A stretch of 18,434 nucleotides of DNA, from positions 1-18,434 of the forward strand of contig MFRJ01000060.1 of assembly GCA_001784535.1 (NCBI GenBank), given 5' to 3'. Shown here piece after piece: positions 1 through 7,205 of this stretch; within the stretch, counting starts at the first letter, position 1, and each line of letters starts with the position of its first letter. The position numbers and the translations under genes were made by a program. The stretch is from Candidatus Melainabacteria bacterium GWA2_34_9. Lineage in GTDB: Bacteria; Cyanobacteriota; Vampirovibrionia; Gastranaerophilales; UBA9971. Under the pieces are notes generated by a model. The model was given only the letters and a program-made list of their open reading frames with translations. It was not told where the DNA came from and made no database searches.

Positions 1-1
1 A

Positions 2-910
2 ATGATAGACCTGTATTTTGGCTATCAGGTTTTTAGTGATAATTTTTCAAGGCATAAAAATTATCTGTCAGGGATTATTAAAAAAGAGCTCAAAAAGCAA
101 AATACACAACTTTCACAGCACTTAAAAAACTTTGATTCTGAAGAAAAACAGGAAAAATACCGCCAATATGCCGATATTATAATGGCTAATCTTTATAAAA
201 TTACGCAGGGGATTGAATATGCCGAGATTGAAAACTTTTTTGATGAAAACAAAATCATAAAAATATATCTTGATAAAATGCTTTCGCCTAATGCAAATGC
301 TCAAAAATATTATAAACTCTATAACAAAGCTAAAAATGCCGCCATGCATAGCCAGAAATTAGCGGAAAAAATCAAGCAGGAGGTTGATTATCTTGAAACC
401 ATAAGAGAATCAATAAATTTAGCAGAAAATTTGTCGGATTTAAAAGAAATTGAACAGGAATTAATAAGCCAAAACATAATTAAATCAAATAACTATCAAG
501 TTTCTAAAAAGGAAAAGAAAGAAAAAATAAAGCTTACCGAGTTTATTTCTTCTGACGGATTCAATATTTTAGTCGGAAAAAACAACAGACAGAATGAATT
601 TTTGCTAAAAATAGCTGACCCTGAAGATATTTGGCTTCACACCCTGAATATTCCAGGCTCTCATGTGCTGATAAAAGTTCCTCAAAATAATAATGAAGTA
701 CCTGAAACAACCCTTCATGAAGCTGTTTATACTGCAGCATATTACAGTCAGGCAAAAGAATCTTCAAATGTTCCTGTAGTGTTTACAAGAAAGAAATTTG
801 TAAAAAAACCTTCAGGTTCAAAACCGGGTTTTGTTATTTTCACCCACGAAAAAACCCTTGTGGTAAACCCTGATAAGGATAAACTTCCTGATTTGAAAAA
901 AGAAAATTAA
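2..910 (+). CDS. rqcH: RqcH (NFACT family) ribosome quality control protein, 3' part
   Basis: This is the C-terminal 302 residues of an RqcH/NFACT protein. The reading frame is open at the window edge and the family is usually about 550-590 aa, so the NFACT-N domain and the true start lie upstream. In bacteria RqcH binds the obstructed 50S subunit with peptidyl-tRNA and recruits tRNA-Ala to add C-terminal alanine tails to stalled chains. Residues about 20-165 are charged and helical, with the family-typical ANLYKITQGI and NAQKYYKLYNKAK segments leading into the coiled coil. Residues about 172-290 form the NFACT-R (DUF814) domain, with DIWLHTLNIPGSHVLIK, a TRKKFVKKPSGSKPGFV stretch and the closing TLVVNPD. 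The next gene starts 89 bp downstream and has its own promoter-like signals. Family assignment is firm; function is from known family members. Confidence 0.9.
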   Translation: MIDLYFGYQVFSDNFSRHKNYLSGIIKKELKKQNTQLSQHLKNFDSEEKQEKYRQYADIIMANLYKITQGIEYAEIENFFDENKIIKIYLDKMLSPNANAQKYYKLYNKAKNAAMHSQKLAEKIKQEVDYLETIRESINLAENLSDLKEIEQELISQNIIKSNNYQVSKKEKKEKIKLTEFISSDGFNILVGKNNRQNEFLLKIADPEDIWLHTLNIPGSHVLIKVPQNNNEVPETTLHEAVYTAAYYSQAKESSNVPVVFTRKKFVKKPSGSKPGFVIFTHEKTLVVNPDKDKLPDLKKEN

Positions 911-935
911 GATATTTGAACAAAATTTACCAATC

Positions 936-994
936 TTGTAATTTTCAAAAAATGGGATACAATTAATTACATGTAGTGTTAAATTTTAAGGTGT
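936..994 (+). promoter_or_regulatory. Promoter, small palindrome and RBS of the toxin-antitoxin operon
   Basis: A TTGTAA -35 (936-941) and TACAAT -10 (958-963) are separated by 16 bp. An 8-bp perfect palindrome TACATGTA (968-975) sits at the expected transcription start. Ribbon-helix-helix antitoxins normally autoregulate by binding such sites, so it is a candidate operator. The Shine-Dalgarno AAGGTG (989-994) precedes the ATG at 1000. Confidence 0.5.
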
Positions 995-999
995 AATTT

Positions 1000-1260
1000 A
1001 TGGTTAGAAAAGAACAAATTTCTTTAAGATTACCCAAAGAAACAAAAGAAAAACTTGAAAAACTAGCTGATGCTACTAATCGAGATAAAACATTTTTAGC
1101 GACCGAAGCGATTAATCAATATTGTGACCTTCACGAATGGCAAGTAGAAGCTGTAAAAAAAGGTATACAGGATATTGAAAACGGCAATTACGTAACTCAC
1201 GAAGAAATTAAACAAGAATGGGAATCAAAACGTGAAGATTATTTGGGCAGAGTCGGCTAG
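1000..1260 (+). CDS. Ribbon-helix-helix (CopG/RelB-like) antitoxin
   Basis: An 86-aa acidic/basic protein. Its N-terminal strand (QISLRLPKETKEKLEKLA) followed by two helices is the classic ribbon-helix-helix DNA-binding fold. The C-terminal half (VKKGIQDIENGNYVTHEEI) is the flexible toxin-neutralising segment typical of antitoxins paired with RelE/ParE toxins. The start at 1000 is supported by AAGGTG six bases upstream. Its last 29 bases overlap the toxin gene in another frame, suggesting translational coupling. By family analogy it dimerises, represses its own promoter and blocks the toxin active site. A free-standing CopG regulator is unlikely given the downstream partner. Confidence 0.85.
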   Translation: MVRKEQISLRLPKETKEKLEKLADATNRDKTFLATEAINQYCDLHEWQVEAVKKGIQDIENGNYVTHEEIKQEWESKREDYLGRVG

Positions 1261-1519
1261 GCAAGATTTAAGAACAATAGAAGCTTATATACTGGAAGGT
1301 AATCCGATTGCAGCTTATGATACGATTATAAATATTATTAACAAAGTTGAAACTCTATTATCTGCAAATCCTGCTATAGGTCGTGCGGGTAGAGTTATGG
1401 GAACAAGGGAGCTTGTTATTAATCGAACCCCGTATATTGTGCTTTATGGTGTTTCGGATAATAATATCAACGTTTTAAGAGTTATACACGAAGCCAGAAA
1501 ATGGCCTGATAAATTATAA
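1232..1519 (+). CDS. RelE/ParE-superfamily toxin
   Basis: A 95-aa protein with the RelE/ParE superfamily layout: IIWAESARQDLRTIEAYI (first strand and helices), an NPAIGRAGRVMGTRELV middle, TPYIVLYGVSDNNINVLRV strands and a final HEARKWP. The ending H-x-A-R-x-W-P is characteristic of this group. Translation should begin at GTG (1232), inside the antitoxin gene, with GGGAA seven bases upstream. Members either cleave ribosome-bound mRNA (RelE) or poison DNA gyrase (ParE); sequence alone does not settle which, though the ParE-type layout looks closer. The 3' end overlaps the last 6 bp of the convergent flavoprotein gene, so the two transcripts are antisense at their ends and no terminator separates them. 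Confidence 0.85.
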   Translation: MKIIWAESARQDLRTIEAYILEGNPIAAYDTIINIINKVETLLSANPAIGRAGRVMGTRELVINRTPYIVLYGVSDNNINVLRVIHEARKWPDKL

Positions 1520-3163
1520 ATTTTTATAGAAATTCATCCCACCATCAACGAATCTTATATTTTGATAGCCTTTTTCCATCAGCTGCAAAGTTAAAAGGTA
1601 ACTTTCCATGCCCCCTTCACAGCACAATATCGTTTCTCTATTTGCCTGACCAATTTTTTCTTCTAAGTCCTCAAAAAGCACGTTTTGAGAATTTTCTATA
1701 TGCCATGCTTTAAATTCTGACGGGGTTCTTATGTCAATAATCGCAGCTTTTTCCCTTTGTTTAAGATGCTTTTGAAGTTCTTCAGGCGTTATACTGCCTA
1801 CTTCTTTTTTCAGCTTGCTGTAAAGCATTTGCGCTGCAATAAGAATCGGATCTATTGACGGCGAATAAGGTGGAGCATAGGTTAAATCTATCCCCATAAA
1901 CTCTTTAACCGTCATATTTGCTGTTAAAGCAGCGGCTACAACATTAACTCTTTTATCCGCATCTCCTTTTCCTATAACCTGCGCCCCTAAAATTCTTCCC
2001 GAGCTTTTTTCCGCAATCATTTTTATGGTAATTTCTTTGGCATCAGGCATATAACCCGATTTGTCTCGATGCATAAGAATTGCTATCACATAATCATAGC
2101 CTAATTCTTTTGCTTCTTTTTCGCTTAAACCTGTTTTGGAGGCTGTATAATCAAATATTTTTACAACCATTGAGCCCGTAATTCCTTTAAATTCTTCGTA
2201 GCCTCCTGTTATATTTATCGCGGCAATTCTTCCCATTTTGTTTGCCGTTGAACCTAAAGGAATCCAGACGCTTTTGTCTGTGACTATATTTATTGTTTCA
2301 ACGCAGTCACCCGCTGCAAAAACATCGGGAAAATTAGTCTGCATTCGCTCATTAACTTTTATAGCTCCTGTTTCACCTATTTCAATTCCTGCTTCTTTTG
2401 CCAGTTCAATATTTGGTCTCACTCCAAGGGCAAGTATGACCATATCAGCATTAATAATCTTTCCTCTGGAAGTTTCAACCTGTTTAATAAAGCTTTTGGA
2501 ATCCCCTATAAGTCTTTTCATGCTTTCGTTTGTTATTATATTTATATTTTTTTCTTCTATAAGATAGTTTTGAATGTGCGAAGAAATATCAAGATCAAAA
2601 GTGTTTAAAATTTGCTGTGAACGGTCAATCATTGTTAAGTCAGTATCATGCGCTTTAAAAGATTCCAAAAGCTCCAGCCCTATATAACCTCCGCCGACTA
2701 TAACCACTTTTTTAGATTGTTTTATGTTCTTTTTAATCTCCACAGCATCATCAATATCTTTTAAAACAAAGACATTCTGTAATTTAACTCCTTCAATATC
2801 AGGAACAAAAGCTCTTGAACCGGTTGCAATCAAAAGCTTTGAATATTCATCAATAAATTTTTCTCCTGTTTCGAGATTTTCAACTTCAACTTTGTTTTCC
2901 TCAGGCAAAATCCTTGTAACTTTATGTTTTATATGGATATCTATATCTTCTCGTTCTTTAAAATACTCGGGAGTTCTTACAATGAGCCTTTTCTCATCTT
3001 TTATAAGGTTTTCTATGTAATATGGCATGCCGCATGCTGAATAAGAAATATACCGACTTTCGGTATAAAGTGTAATTTTCAAGTCGGGACTTTCTCTTCT
3101 GGCCTTAGCCGCAGCCTTTGTCCCTGCTGCAACCCCACCAATTATGATTAATTGCTTTTGCAT
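1514..3163 (-). CDS. CoA-disulfide reductase-like FAD/NAD(P) oxidoreductase fused to a rhodanese domain
   Basis: A 549-aa protein of the pyridine nucleotide-disulfide reductase class. Residues 1-150 bind FAD (IIIGGVAAGTKAAAKARR). A single redox cysteine, C44, lies in the SxxxC motif SYSAC expected of CoA-disulfide reductases and NADH oxidases. Residues 152-182 bind NAD(P)H (VVIVGGGYIGLELLE), and the second FAD contact is VFAAGDCVE (281-289). The dimerisation domain (about 325-450) ends in TYAPPYSPSIDP. Residues about 457-549 are a rhodanese domain with active-site loop CEGGMES and putative sulfur-carrying C515. Such CoADR-Rhd fusions reduce CoA disulfides or persulfides and handle sulfane sulfur in the cytoplasm. 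The start has GGAG close upstream. It is monocistronic, with a promoter just upstream and divergent from the 3.3 kb RNA. Substrate is uncertain. Confidence 0.9.
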   Translation of the reverse strand: MQKQLIIIGGVAAGTKAAAKARRESPDLKITLYTESRYISYSACGMPYYIENLIKDEKRLIVRTPEYFKEREDIDIHIKHKVTRILPEENKVEVENLETGEKFIDEYSKLLIATGSRAFVPDIEGVKLQNVFVLKDIDDAVEIKKNIKQSKKVVIVGGGYIGLELLESFKAHDTDLTMIDRSQQILNTFDLDISSHIQNYLIEEKNINIITNESMKRLIGDSKSFIKQVETSRGKIINADMVILALGVRPNIELAKEAGIEIGETGAIKVNERMQTNFPDVFAAGDCVETINIVTDKSVWIPLGSTANKMGRIAAINITGGYEEFKGITGSMVVKIFDYTASKTGLSEKEAKELGYDYVIAILMHRDKSGYMPDAKEITIKMIAEKSSGRILGAQVIGKGDADKRVNVVAAALTANMTVKEFMGIDLTYAPPYSPSIDPILIAAQMLYSKLKKEVGSITPEELQKHLKQREKAAIIDIRTPSEFKAWHIENSQNVLFEDLEEKIGQANRETILCCEGGMESYLLTLQLMEKGYQNIRFVDGGMNFYKNL

Positions 3164-3198
3164 AAACTTTCTCCATATTTTAAATTAATTAATAAAAT

Positions 3199-3227
3199 AT
3201 TATAAATTTGATATTCTCATCTGATAA
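3199..3227 (-). promoter_or_regulatory. Promoter of the CoADR-rhodanese gene
   Basis: On the minus strand TTATCA (3227-3222), a 17-bp spacer and a perfect TATAAT (3204-3199) would give a start near 3192 and a leader of about 28 nt. An imperfect inverted repeat (AT-rich arms around 3184-3218 and 3239-3263, with inner TTCTC/GAGAA) surrounds the -35 side and could be an operator. Confidence 0.5.
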
Positions 3228-3326
3228 TTCGAGTAGTGGAGAAAATTTTATATTAATTAATTAACTACATAAAAGAAGACCTAGTTCTTTAGGCTTAATT
3301 CTTCTTAATAATTGTACTAAATACAC

Positions 3327-3355
3327 TTTACAAAAAACAAAATATAACCTATATT
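3327..3355 (+). promoter_or_regulatory. Sigma-70-type promoter upstream of a two-hairpin RNA
   Basis: TTTACA (3327-3332), exactly 17 bp, then TATATT (3350-3355), each hexamer one base from consensus. The predicted start is near 3362. No convincing coding region begins before the terminator at 3451-3488. Confidence 0.5.
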
Positions 3356-3361
3356 AGTTTA

Positions 3362-3488
3362 GTTAATTTGAGGCAGAAAATTCTTAATTGGTAAGGCTAA
3401 TAAATATTTTAAAATCCAAAAGATTTATATTTATTAGTTATTTTATTAATAAAAACCTGTAAAATCAAGAAATATATGCAGGTTTTTT
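3362..3488 (+). ncRNA. Candidate small RNA or attenuated leader
   Basis: A transcript of about 127 nt is predicted from the promoter at 3327-3355 to a terminator-like hairpin. It contains a long stem-loop at 3397-3437: CTAATAAATAT pairs perfectly with ATATTTATTAG (11 bp), then after a 4-nt bulge AAATC pairs with GATTT (5 bp) around a CAAAA loop. It ends in the 3451-3488 hairpin with its T tract. No family was recognised. It may be a free-standing sRNA, or the 5' leader of the gene at 3608 in which termination controls read-through. No alternative antiterminator pairing was obvious by eye. Confidence 0.4.
3451..3488 (+). terminator. Intrinsic terminator or attenuator
   Basis: AAAAACCTG (3451-3459) pairs with CAGGTTTTT (3479-3487) around a 19-nt loop, ending in a run of T. 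It lies 120 bp before the next start codon with no recognised gene in front of it, so it ends either a small RNA or a regulated leader. Confidence 0.5.
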
Positions 3489-3564
3489 AATTTAAACATG
3501 AAGAGAAAAATAAATGTTTCATTTAAGGCAATTTTTAAACATTTTTTGTTTTTAATTAATAAGA

Positions 3565-3581
3565 TACATGGAAATCATGTA
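3565..3581. repeat. Inverted repeat TACATG-N5-CATGTA
   Basis: Perfect 6-bp arms (3565-3570 and 3576-3581) around GAAAT, 14 bp upstream of the Shine-Dalgarno of the 3608 gene. It could be an operator or a small leader hairpin. The same half-site forms the TACATGTA palindrome at 968-975. Confidence 0.35.
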
Positions 3582-3607
3582 GGCAGCTATTCGTAAGGGC
3601 ATAATAT

Positions 3608-5275
3608 ATGACTTTTAAGATTTCTCCTGATTCCAAATCAGAGAATAAGTATATATTACAAGCAAGTAAACAGAATCAACCCCGTATTTCTTTTAAGGGT
3701 CTTGAATCTGTTGCTAGTTATGTTTGCTCACAAGTTCAGACAGGTGAAATTGTAGGACCTACTGCTGTTGATATTGTTGCAATGGTAGCGCCAAGAACCA
3801 TAATTGATTCCACACGCAGTAAAGATGCGGGTAGAGAAACATTCATAAGAGAAACATCAGGAAATATTATTAACTGTATTGCTCCTGGTTTTGTAGCCGC
3901 TGGAGCAGGCTGGCTGCTTGGCAAATTTATTAAACCTGAATTAAAAATAAATACAGCCCTTCCTGTTGACAGTGATACACTTGAAATGCTTCATCATTCC
4001 TGGAAAAATGCAAAAGGTCATGAATTTTGGAAAGAAGGAGTTGATAAAAAACAAGTCATTGAAAGATATATAAATCAAGTATTAGATAAGTCTAAGGGGC
4101 TTGTTGGACAAGAATGGATTGCTCTTAAAGATAAACCGGAAGCTAAAAGCCTTGCCGGTGAAATTGCTGATTTAATTCTTAGAGATAAAAAGGCTTCAGG
4201 AAAAGAATTAAAAACTATCAAAGAAAAACTTGTTCAAATATTAGGCGCAAGTGAAAGTGTTAATGTTATTAATAACAATAAAAAAACTCTTAATACTACG
4301 GTTGATAGACTAATAAACGGTATTCATGACTTGGGTAGACAGGTTCTCACAAAAGTCGAACCTAATAAGGTTGATGTTGCAATAGATAAAATGACTAAAA
4401 CAAGTAAAAATAAATCTGTGATTGCCGTCGGAATTATTACATCACTGGCTCTTGCTCAACAGGCTGTTAATAGATATATGACTAAGAAAAGAACCGGAAG
4501 TGATGCCTTTGTAGGACTTTCTGAAGAATCAAGAAAAGACAGTAATGTTGAAAACACCGGTAAAACTTCAAAAACAAAGTTTTATCTTGCAAAAGCTCTT
4601 TCCGTAGTTGCTATTACTGGTATAGCCGCTGCCACAATCTCTGATGCCATTAGTCCTAAGAAAATTTGGCAAACTTTAGGAAATGGAAAAAATTTAGTAA
4701 AAAAACTTGAATTTAACAGCTTGTGGCCTCATTTAAACCAGTTAAGGGCTGTATATGCAGCTATGATAGTTGGAAGAATGATTGCTTCAACTGATAAGCA
4801 TGAATTAAGAGAAACAGATACAAGGGATATCCCTGGATTCCTTAACTGGCTTGTTCTTGGCGGATTTATTTCTAAATTAACCGGTAAAAAAATATCCGGC
4901 GGCAAGCTTATAAATTCTTTAAATCCTCTTGAAAAAGGCGCAAGTGCTTGGGAGAAAGTTAAACATTTTCTTAAAAATGAAAAACTTATGTCCCATGCAG
5001 AAATTGACGCACGAAAAGGATTGGATATTGCCGAGAAAAAATTATTAAAAACTAAATTAAATATTGCTATTTTTGCAGGTCTTGCTTATTCAACACTTGC
5101 ACTGGGATTATTTATGCCTATATTGAATAAACACATTACAAACAAACTTACGGCAAAGAAAAAACCTCAAGACAAACCAAATCCTGAAAAGACTGCAACT
5201 GTTTCATTTAATTCTATAAATAATGATGTTTTTGCGGATTTTATCAAGACACAACAAAGATTTAAAAAGGCTTAA
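3608..5275 (+). CDS. Unrecognised 555-aa protein with several hydrophobic segments
   Basis: No known family recognised. The start is supported by AAGGG (3595-3599) nine bases before the ATG. Near the N-terminus is RISFKGLESV (residues about 26-35), an F-K-G motif I associate, from memory, with many Gastranaerophilales proteins of unknown role. There is no classical signal peptide. Hydrophobic or small-residue-rich stretches lie at about 90-109 (CIAPGFVAAGAGWLLG), 274-290, 330-350 (SVVAITGIAAATI), 380-395, 413-428 and 490-510 (IFAGLAYSTLALGLFMPIL), separated by Lys-rich soluble stretches. This suggests a polytopic or membrane-associated protein. The C-terminal about 40 residues are polar and disordered-looking. 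A 93-aa protein follows 5 bp later and shares the F-x-G motif, so the two likely form an operon. It may be controlled by the leader and inverted repeat upstream. Confidence 0.75.
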   Translation: MTFKISPDSKSENKYILQASKQNQPRISFKGLESVASYVCSQVQTGEIVGPTAVDIVAMVAPRTIIDSTRSKDAGRETFIRETSGNIINCIAPGFVAAGAGWLLGKFIKPELKINTALPVDSDTLEMLHHSWKNAKGHEFWKEGVDKKQVIERYINQVLDKSKGLVGQEWIALKDKPEAKSLAGEIADLILRDKKASGKELKTIKEKLVQILGASESVNVINNNKKTLNTTVDRLINGIHDLGRQVLTKVEPNKVDVAIDKMTKTSKNKSVIAVGIITSLALAQQAVNRYMTKKRTGSDAFVGLSEESRKDSNVENTGKTSKTKFYLAKALSVVAITGIAAATISDAISPKKIWQTLGNGKNLVKKLEFNSLWPHLNQLRAVYAAMIVGRMIASTDKHELRETDTRDIPGFLNWLVLGGFISKLTGKKISGGKLINSLNPLEKGASAWEKVKHFLKNEKLMSHAEIDARKGLDIAEKKLLKTKLNIAIFAGLAYSTLALGLFMPILNKHITNKLTAKKKPQDKPNPEKTATVSFNSINNDVFADFIKTQQRFKKA

Positions 5276-5280
5276 TTATT

Positions 5281-5562
5281 ATGAACGGAATTAATGCAAT
5301 TTTTCAAGGAATAACAACAATAAAAGCAGTAAAACCTGCTAAACATTTTGGTGTTACTAAATTTAAGCCACCAATGACGTCTGCTGAAAATTTATTAAAT
5401 CGTGGATGTTCAGAAAAAGTATTAAATAAAAATAATTCAATAATTGAATCTTTTAAAAAAATTAATTTAGAAAATATAGGTGCAAGCTTCGAAGAATTAT
5501 TAGGACGATTCTTAGGTGCTCGATACGATTTTTGTCCTTGGTTTCCTAAAAAAATAAAATAA
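5281..5562 (+). CDS. Small unrecognised 93-aa protein with N-terminal F-Q-G motif
   Basis: A basic 93-aa protein starting 5 bp after the preceding stop, with AAAAGG ten bases upstream. The N-terminus MNGINAIFQGITTIKAV carries an I-F-Q-G motif like the ISFKG of the upstream protein, followed by a Lys/Pro-rich patch (KFKPPMTSAENLLNRG). A helix-prone middle (SIIESFKKINLENIGASFEELLGRF) leads to an aromatic end with two of its cysteines at C44 and C85 (CPWFP). No transmembrane segment is evident. It is probably co-transcribed with the 555-aa gene and ended by the hairpin at 5591-5616. Function unknown. Confidence 0.65.
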   Translation: MNGINAIFQGITTIKAVKPAKHFGVTKFKPPMTSAENLLNRGCSEKVLNKNNSIIESFKKINLENIGASFEELLGRFLGARYDFCPWFPKKIK

Positions 5563-5590
5563 CATCAAATAATACTTTTTATTTTTCTGA

Positions 5591-5616
5591 GGATGCAAAA
5601 CTATTGCATTCTTTTT
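5591..5616 (+). terminator. Intrinsic terminator after the two-gene unit
   Basis: GGATGCA (5591-5597) pairs with TGCATTC (5605-5611, one G-U) around AAACTAT, followed by five T. It ends the 3608-5562 transcript, yet lies only 46 bp before the likely gatA start. Confidence 0.55.
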
Positions 5617-5661
5617 GCGTGAGGTAAAATGTTTATAAGAGCATGTGGTGAGGAATTATTA

Positions 5662-7131
5662 ATGTCAGATACAAAACATTGTTTTAAAACAGTTAAAGAG
5701 CTCAGGAAAGCGCTTTTAAACAGAGAAATTTCTGCTGTTGAGCTCGTTGATGAATCATATAAAAGAATCGAGGAAATTGAAGATAAAGTTGAGTCTTTTA
5801 TTTCCCTGACAAAGGATTTGGCATATAAAACAGCGAAAGAAGTCGATGAAAGAATAAAAATAAAGGATGATCTACCTCCTCTTGCCGGAATTCCTATAGC
5901 TATTAAGGATAATATGTGTACAAAAGGTTATCATACAACTGCCGGAAGCAAAATTCTTGAAAATTTTGTTCCTCCGTATAATTCTACGGTTGCCAGAAAG
6001 CTTGAAGAAAATTTTATTCCTCTGATAGGCAAGGCAAACCTTGATGAGTTTGCAATGGGAAGTTCCACCGAAAACAGTGCTTTTAAGAAAACAAAAAACC
6101 CGTGGAATCTTAACATGGTAGCAGGAGGAAGTTCAGGCGGCTCTGCAACAGCTGTAGCTTCAGGTGAATCCGTAATTTCCCTCGGTTCCGACACTGGCGG
6201 AAGTATCAGGCTTCCTGCAAGTTTTTGCGGAATAGTCGGAATGAAACCAACTTACGGAAGAGTTTCAAGGTTCGGGCTTATTGCATACGCAAGCAGTCTT
6301 GACCAGATTGGTCCTTTCGGAAGATGTGTAGAAGATGTAGCGCTTACTCTTCAGGCAATTAGCGGCTACGACAACATGGATTCAACCTCAATAAACATGC
6401 CTGTTCCTGACTACACAGCCACCTTAAAAAAAGATATAAAAGATTTAAGAATAGGTGTAATATCCGAAATGCTCGGTGAAGGAACAAATCCTCAAGTTAA
6501 ACAAGCTATCCTCAATTCTATAAAAGTTTACGAATCTCTTGGCGCGAAAATTGAAGAAATTTCCATCCCTCACAGTCAGTATGCTATTGCGACTTATTAT
6601 GTTATTGCTATGGCAGAAGCCAGTGCAAATCTCGCAAGATTTGACGGCGTAAAATACGGATACAGAGCAAAAAATACTGAAAACATTATGGAAATGTATC
6701 TGAAAAGCAGGTCAGAAGGTTTCGGAGAAGAAGTTAAATCAAGAATCATGATAGGAACTTATGCTTTAAGTTCGGGATATTATGATGCTTATTATAAAAA
6801 AGCTCAACAGGTAAGAGCTTTAATCAAAAAAGATTTTGACAAGGCGTGGGAAAAAGTTGATTTGCTCCTTTCGCCTGTTTGTCCGACTACAGCTTTTGAG
6901 CTTGGTGCAAAGATTTCCGATCCGTTAAGCATGTACCTTATGGATATTGGCACAATTACCGCCAATCTGGCAGGAATTCCCGGCATAAGTGTTCCCTGCG
7001 GATTTGACAGCAAAGGGCTTCCTGTGGGGCTTCAGCTTCTCGGTCCTGCGTTGTCGGAAGAAACTCTGCTGAGATCTGCATACAACTTTGAGCAGGCAAC
7101 AGATTTCCACACCAAGCATCCTGAGATATAG
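5662..7131 (+). CDS. gatA: Glutamyl/aspartyl-tRNA amidotransferase subunit A
   Basis: GatA of the GatCAB complex, which releases ammonia from glutamine and passes it to GatB to convert Glu-tRNA(Gln) to Gln-tRNA(Gln) (or Asp-tRNA(Asn) to Asn-tRNA(Asn)). Counting from the start at 5662 (489 aa), the amidase Ser-cisSer-Lys triad is K82 in AIKDNM, S157 in GGSSGGSA and S181 in DTGGSIRLP. The spacing matches the triad I recall for Staphylococcus GatA (K79, S154, S178). I chose 5662 because AGGA sits seven bases upstream and the product begins MSDTKHCF. An in-frame ATG at 5629 with GAGG only four bases away would add 11 residues. gatB and gatC are not adjacent, so the subunits are scattered as in many cyanobacteria-related genomes. 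A repeat follows directly after the stop. Confidence 0.95.
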   Translation: MSDTKHCFKTVKELRKALLNREISAVELVDESYKRIEEIEDKVESFISLTKDLAYKTAKEVDERIKIKDDLPPLAGIPIAIKDNMCTKGYHTTAGSKILENFVPPYNSTVARKLEENFIPLIGKANLDEFAMGSSTENSAFKKTKNPWNLNMVAGGSSGGSATAVASGESVISLGSDTGGSIRLPASFCGIVGMKPTYGRVSRFGLIAYASSLDQIGPFGRCVEDVALTLQAISGYDNMDSTSINMPVPDYTATLKKDIKDLRIGVISEMLGEGTNPQVKQAILNSIKVYESLGAKIEEISIPHSQYAIATYYVIAMAEASANLARFDGVKYGYRAKNTENIMEMYLKSRSEGFGEEVKSRIMIGTYALSSGYYDAYYKKAQQVRALIKKDFDKAWEKVDLLLSPVCPTTAFELGAKISDPLSMYLMDIGTITANLAGIPGISVPCGFDSKGLPVGLQLLGPALSEETLLRSAYNFEQATDFHTKHPEI

Positions 7132-7139
7132 CTTCTCCT

Positions 7140-7177
7140 TGTCATTGCGAGGAGTGAAGCGACGTGGCAATCTATCC
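7140..7177 (+). repeat. Dispersed palindromic repeat, copy 1
   Basis: TGTCATTGCGAGGA followed by GTGAAGC and GACGTGGCAATCTATCC. The ends are partly self-complementary (ATTGC ... GCAAT). It is in inverted orientation to the copies at 8231 and 8762, and has a different centre from both. It fills the gap between gatA and the 7206 gene. Similar elements occur in many unrelated AT-rich genomes as intergenic repeats. Confidence 0.8.
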
Positions 7178-7205
7178 AACAATTAATTATAAGGATAAAT
7201 TTTGT

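Larger units (their letters stand above)
3164..3607. other. 444-bp gene-free region between divergent genes
   Basis: Very AT-rich. It holds the minus-strand promoter at 3199-3227 and a nested hairpin at 3273-3306 (AAGAAGA/TCTTCTT outside, CCTA/TAGG inside). It also holds the plus-strand promoter and two-hairpin RNA at 3327-3488, a 32-codon ORF at 3498-3596 without an obvious ribosome site, and the TACATG-N5-CATGTA inverted repeat at 3565-3581 just ahead of the next gene. Confidence 0.6.

Noticed and set aside
2238..3020. Plus-strand ORFs opposite the CoADR-rhodanese gene
   Set aside because: They are antisense shadows of a clearly coding frame with intact family motifs.
7164..7205. Longer N-terminus of the 7206 gene (MAIYPTINYKD...)
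   Set aside because: It lies partly in the dispersed repeat and would bury the signal peptide; AAGGA supports 7206.
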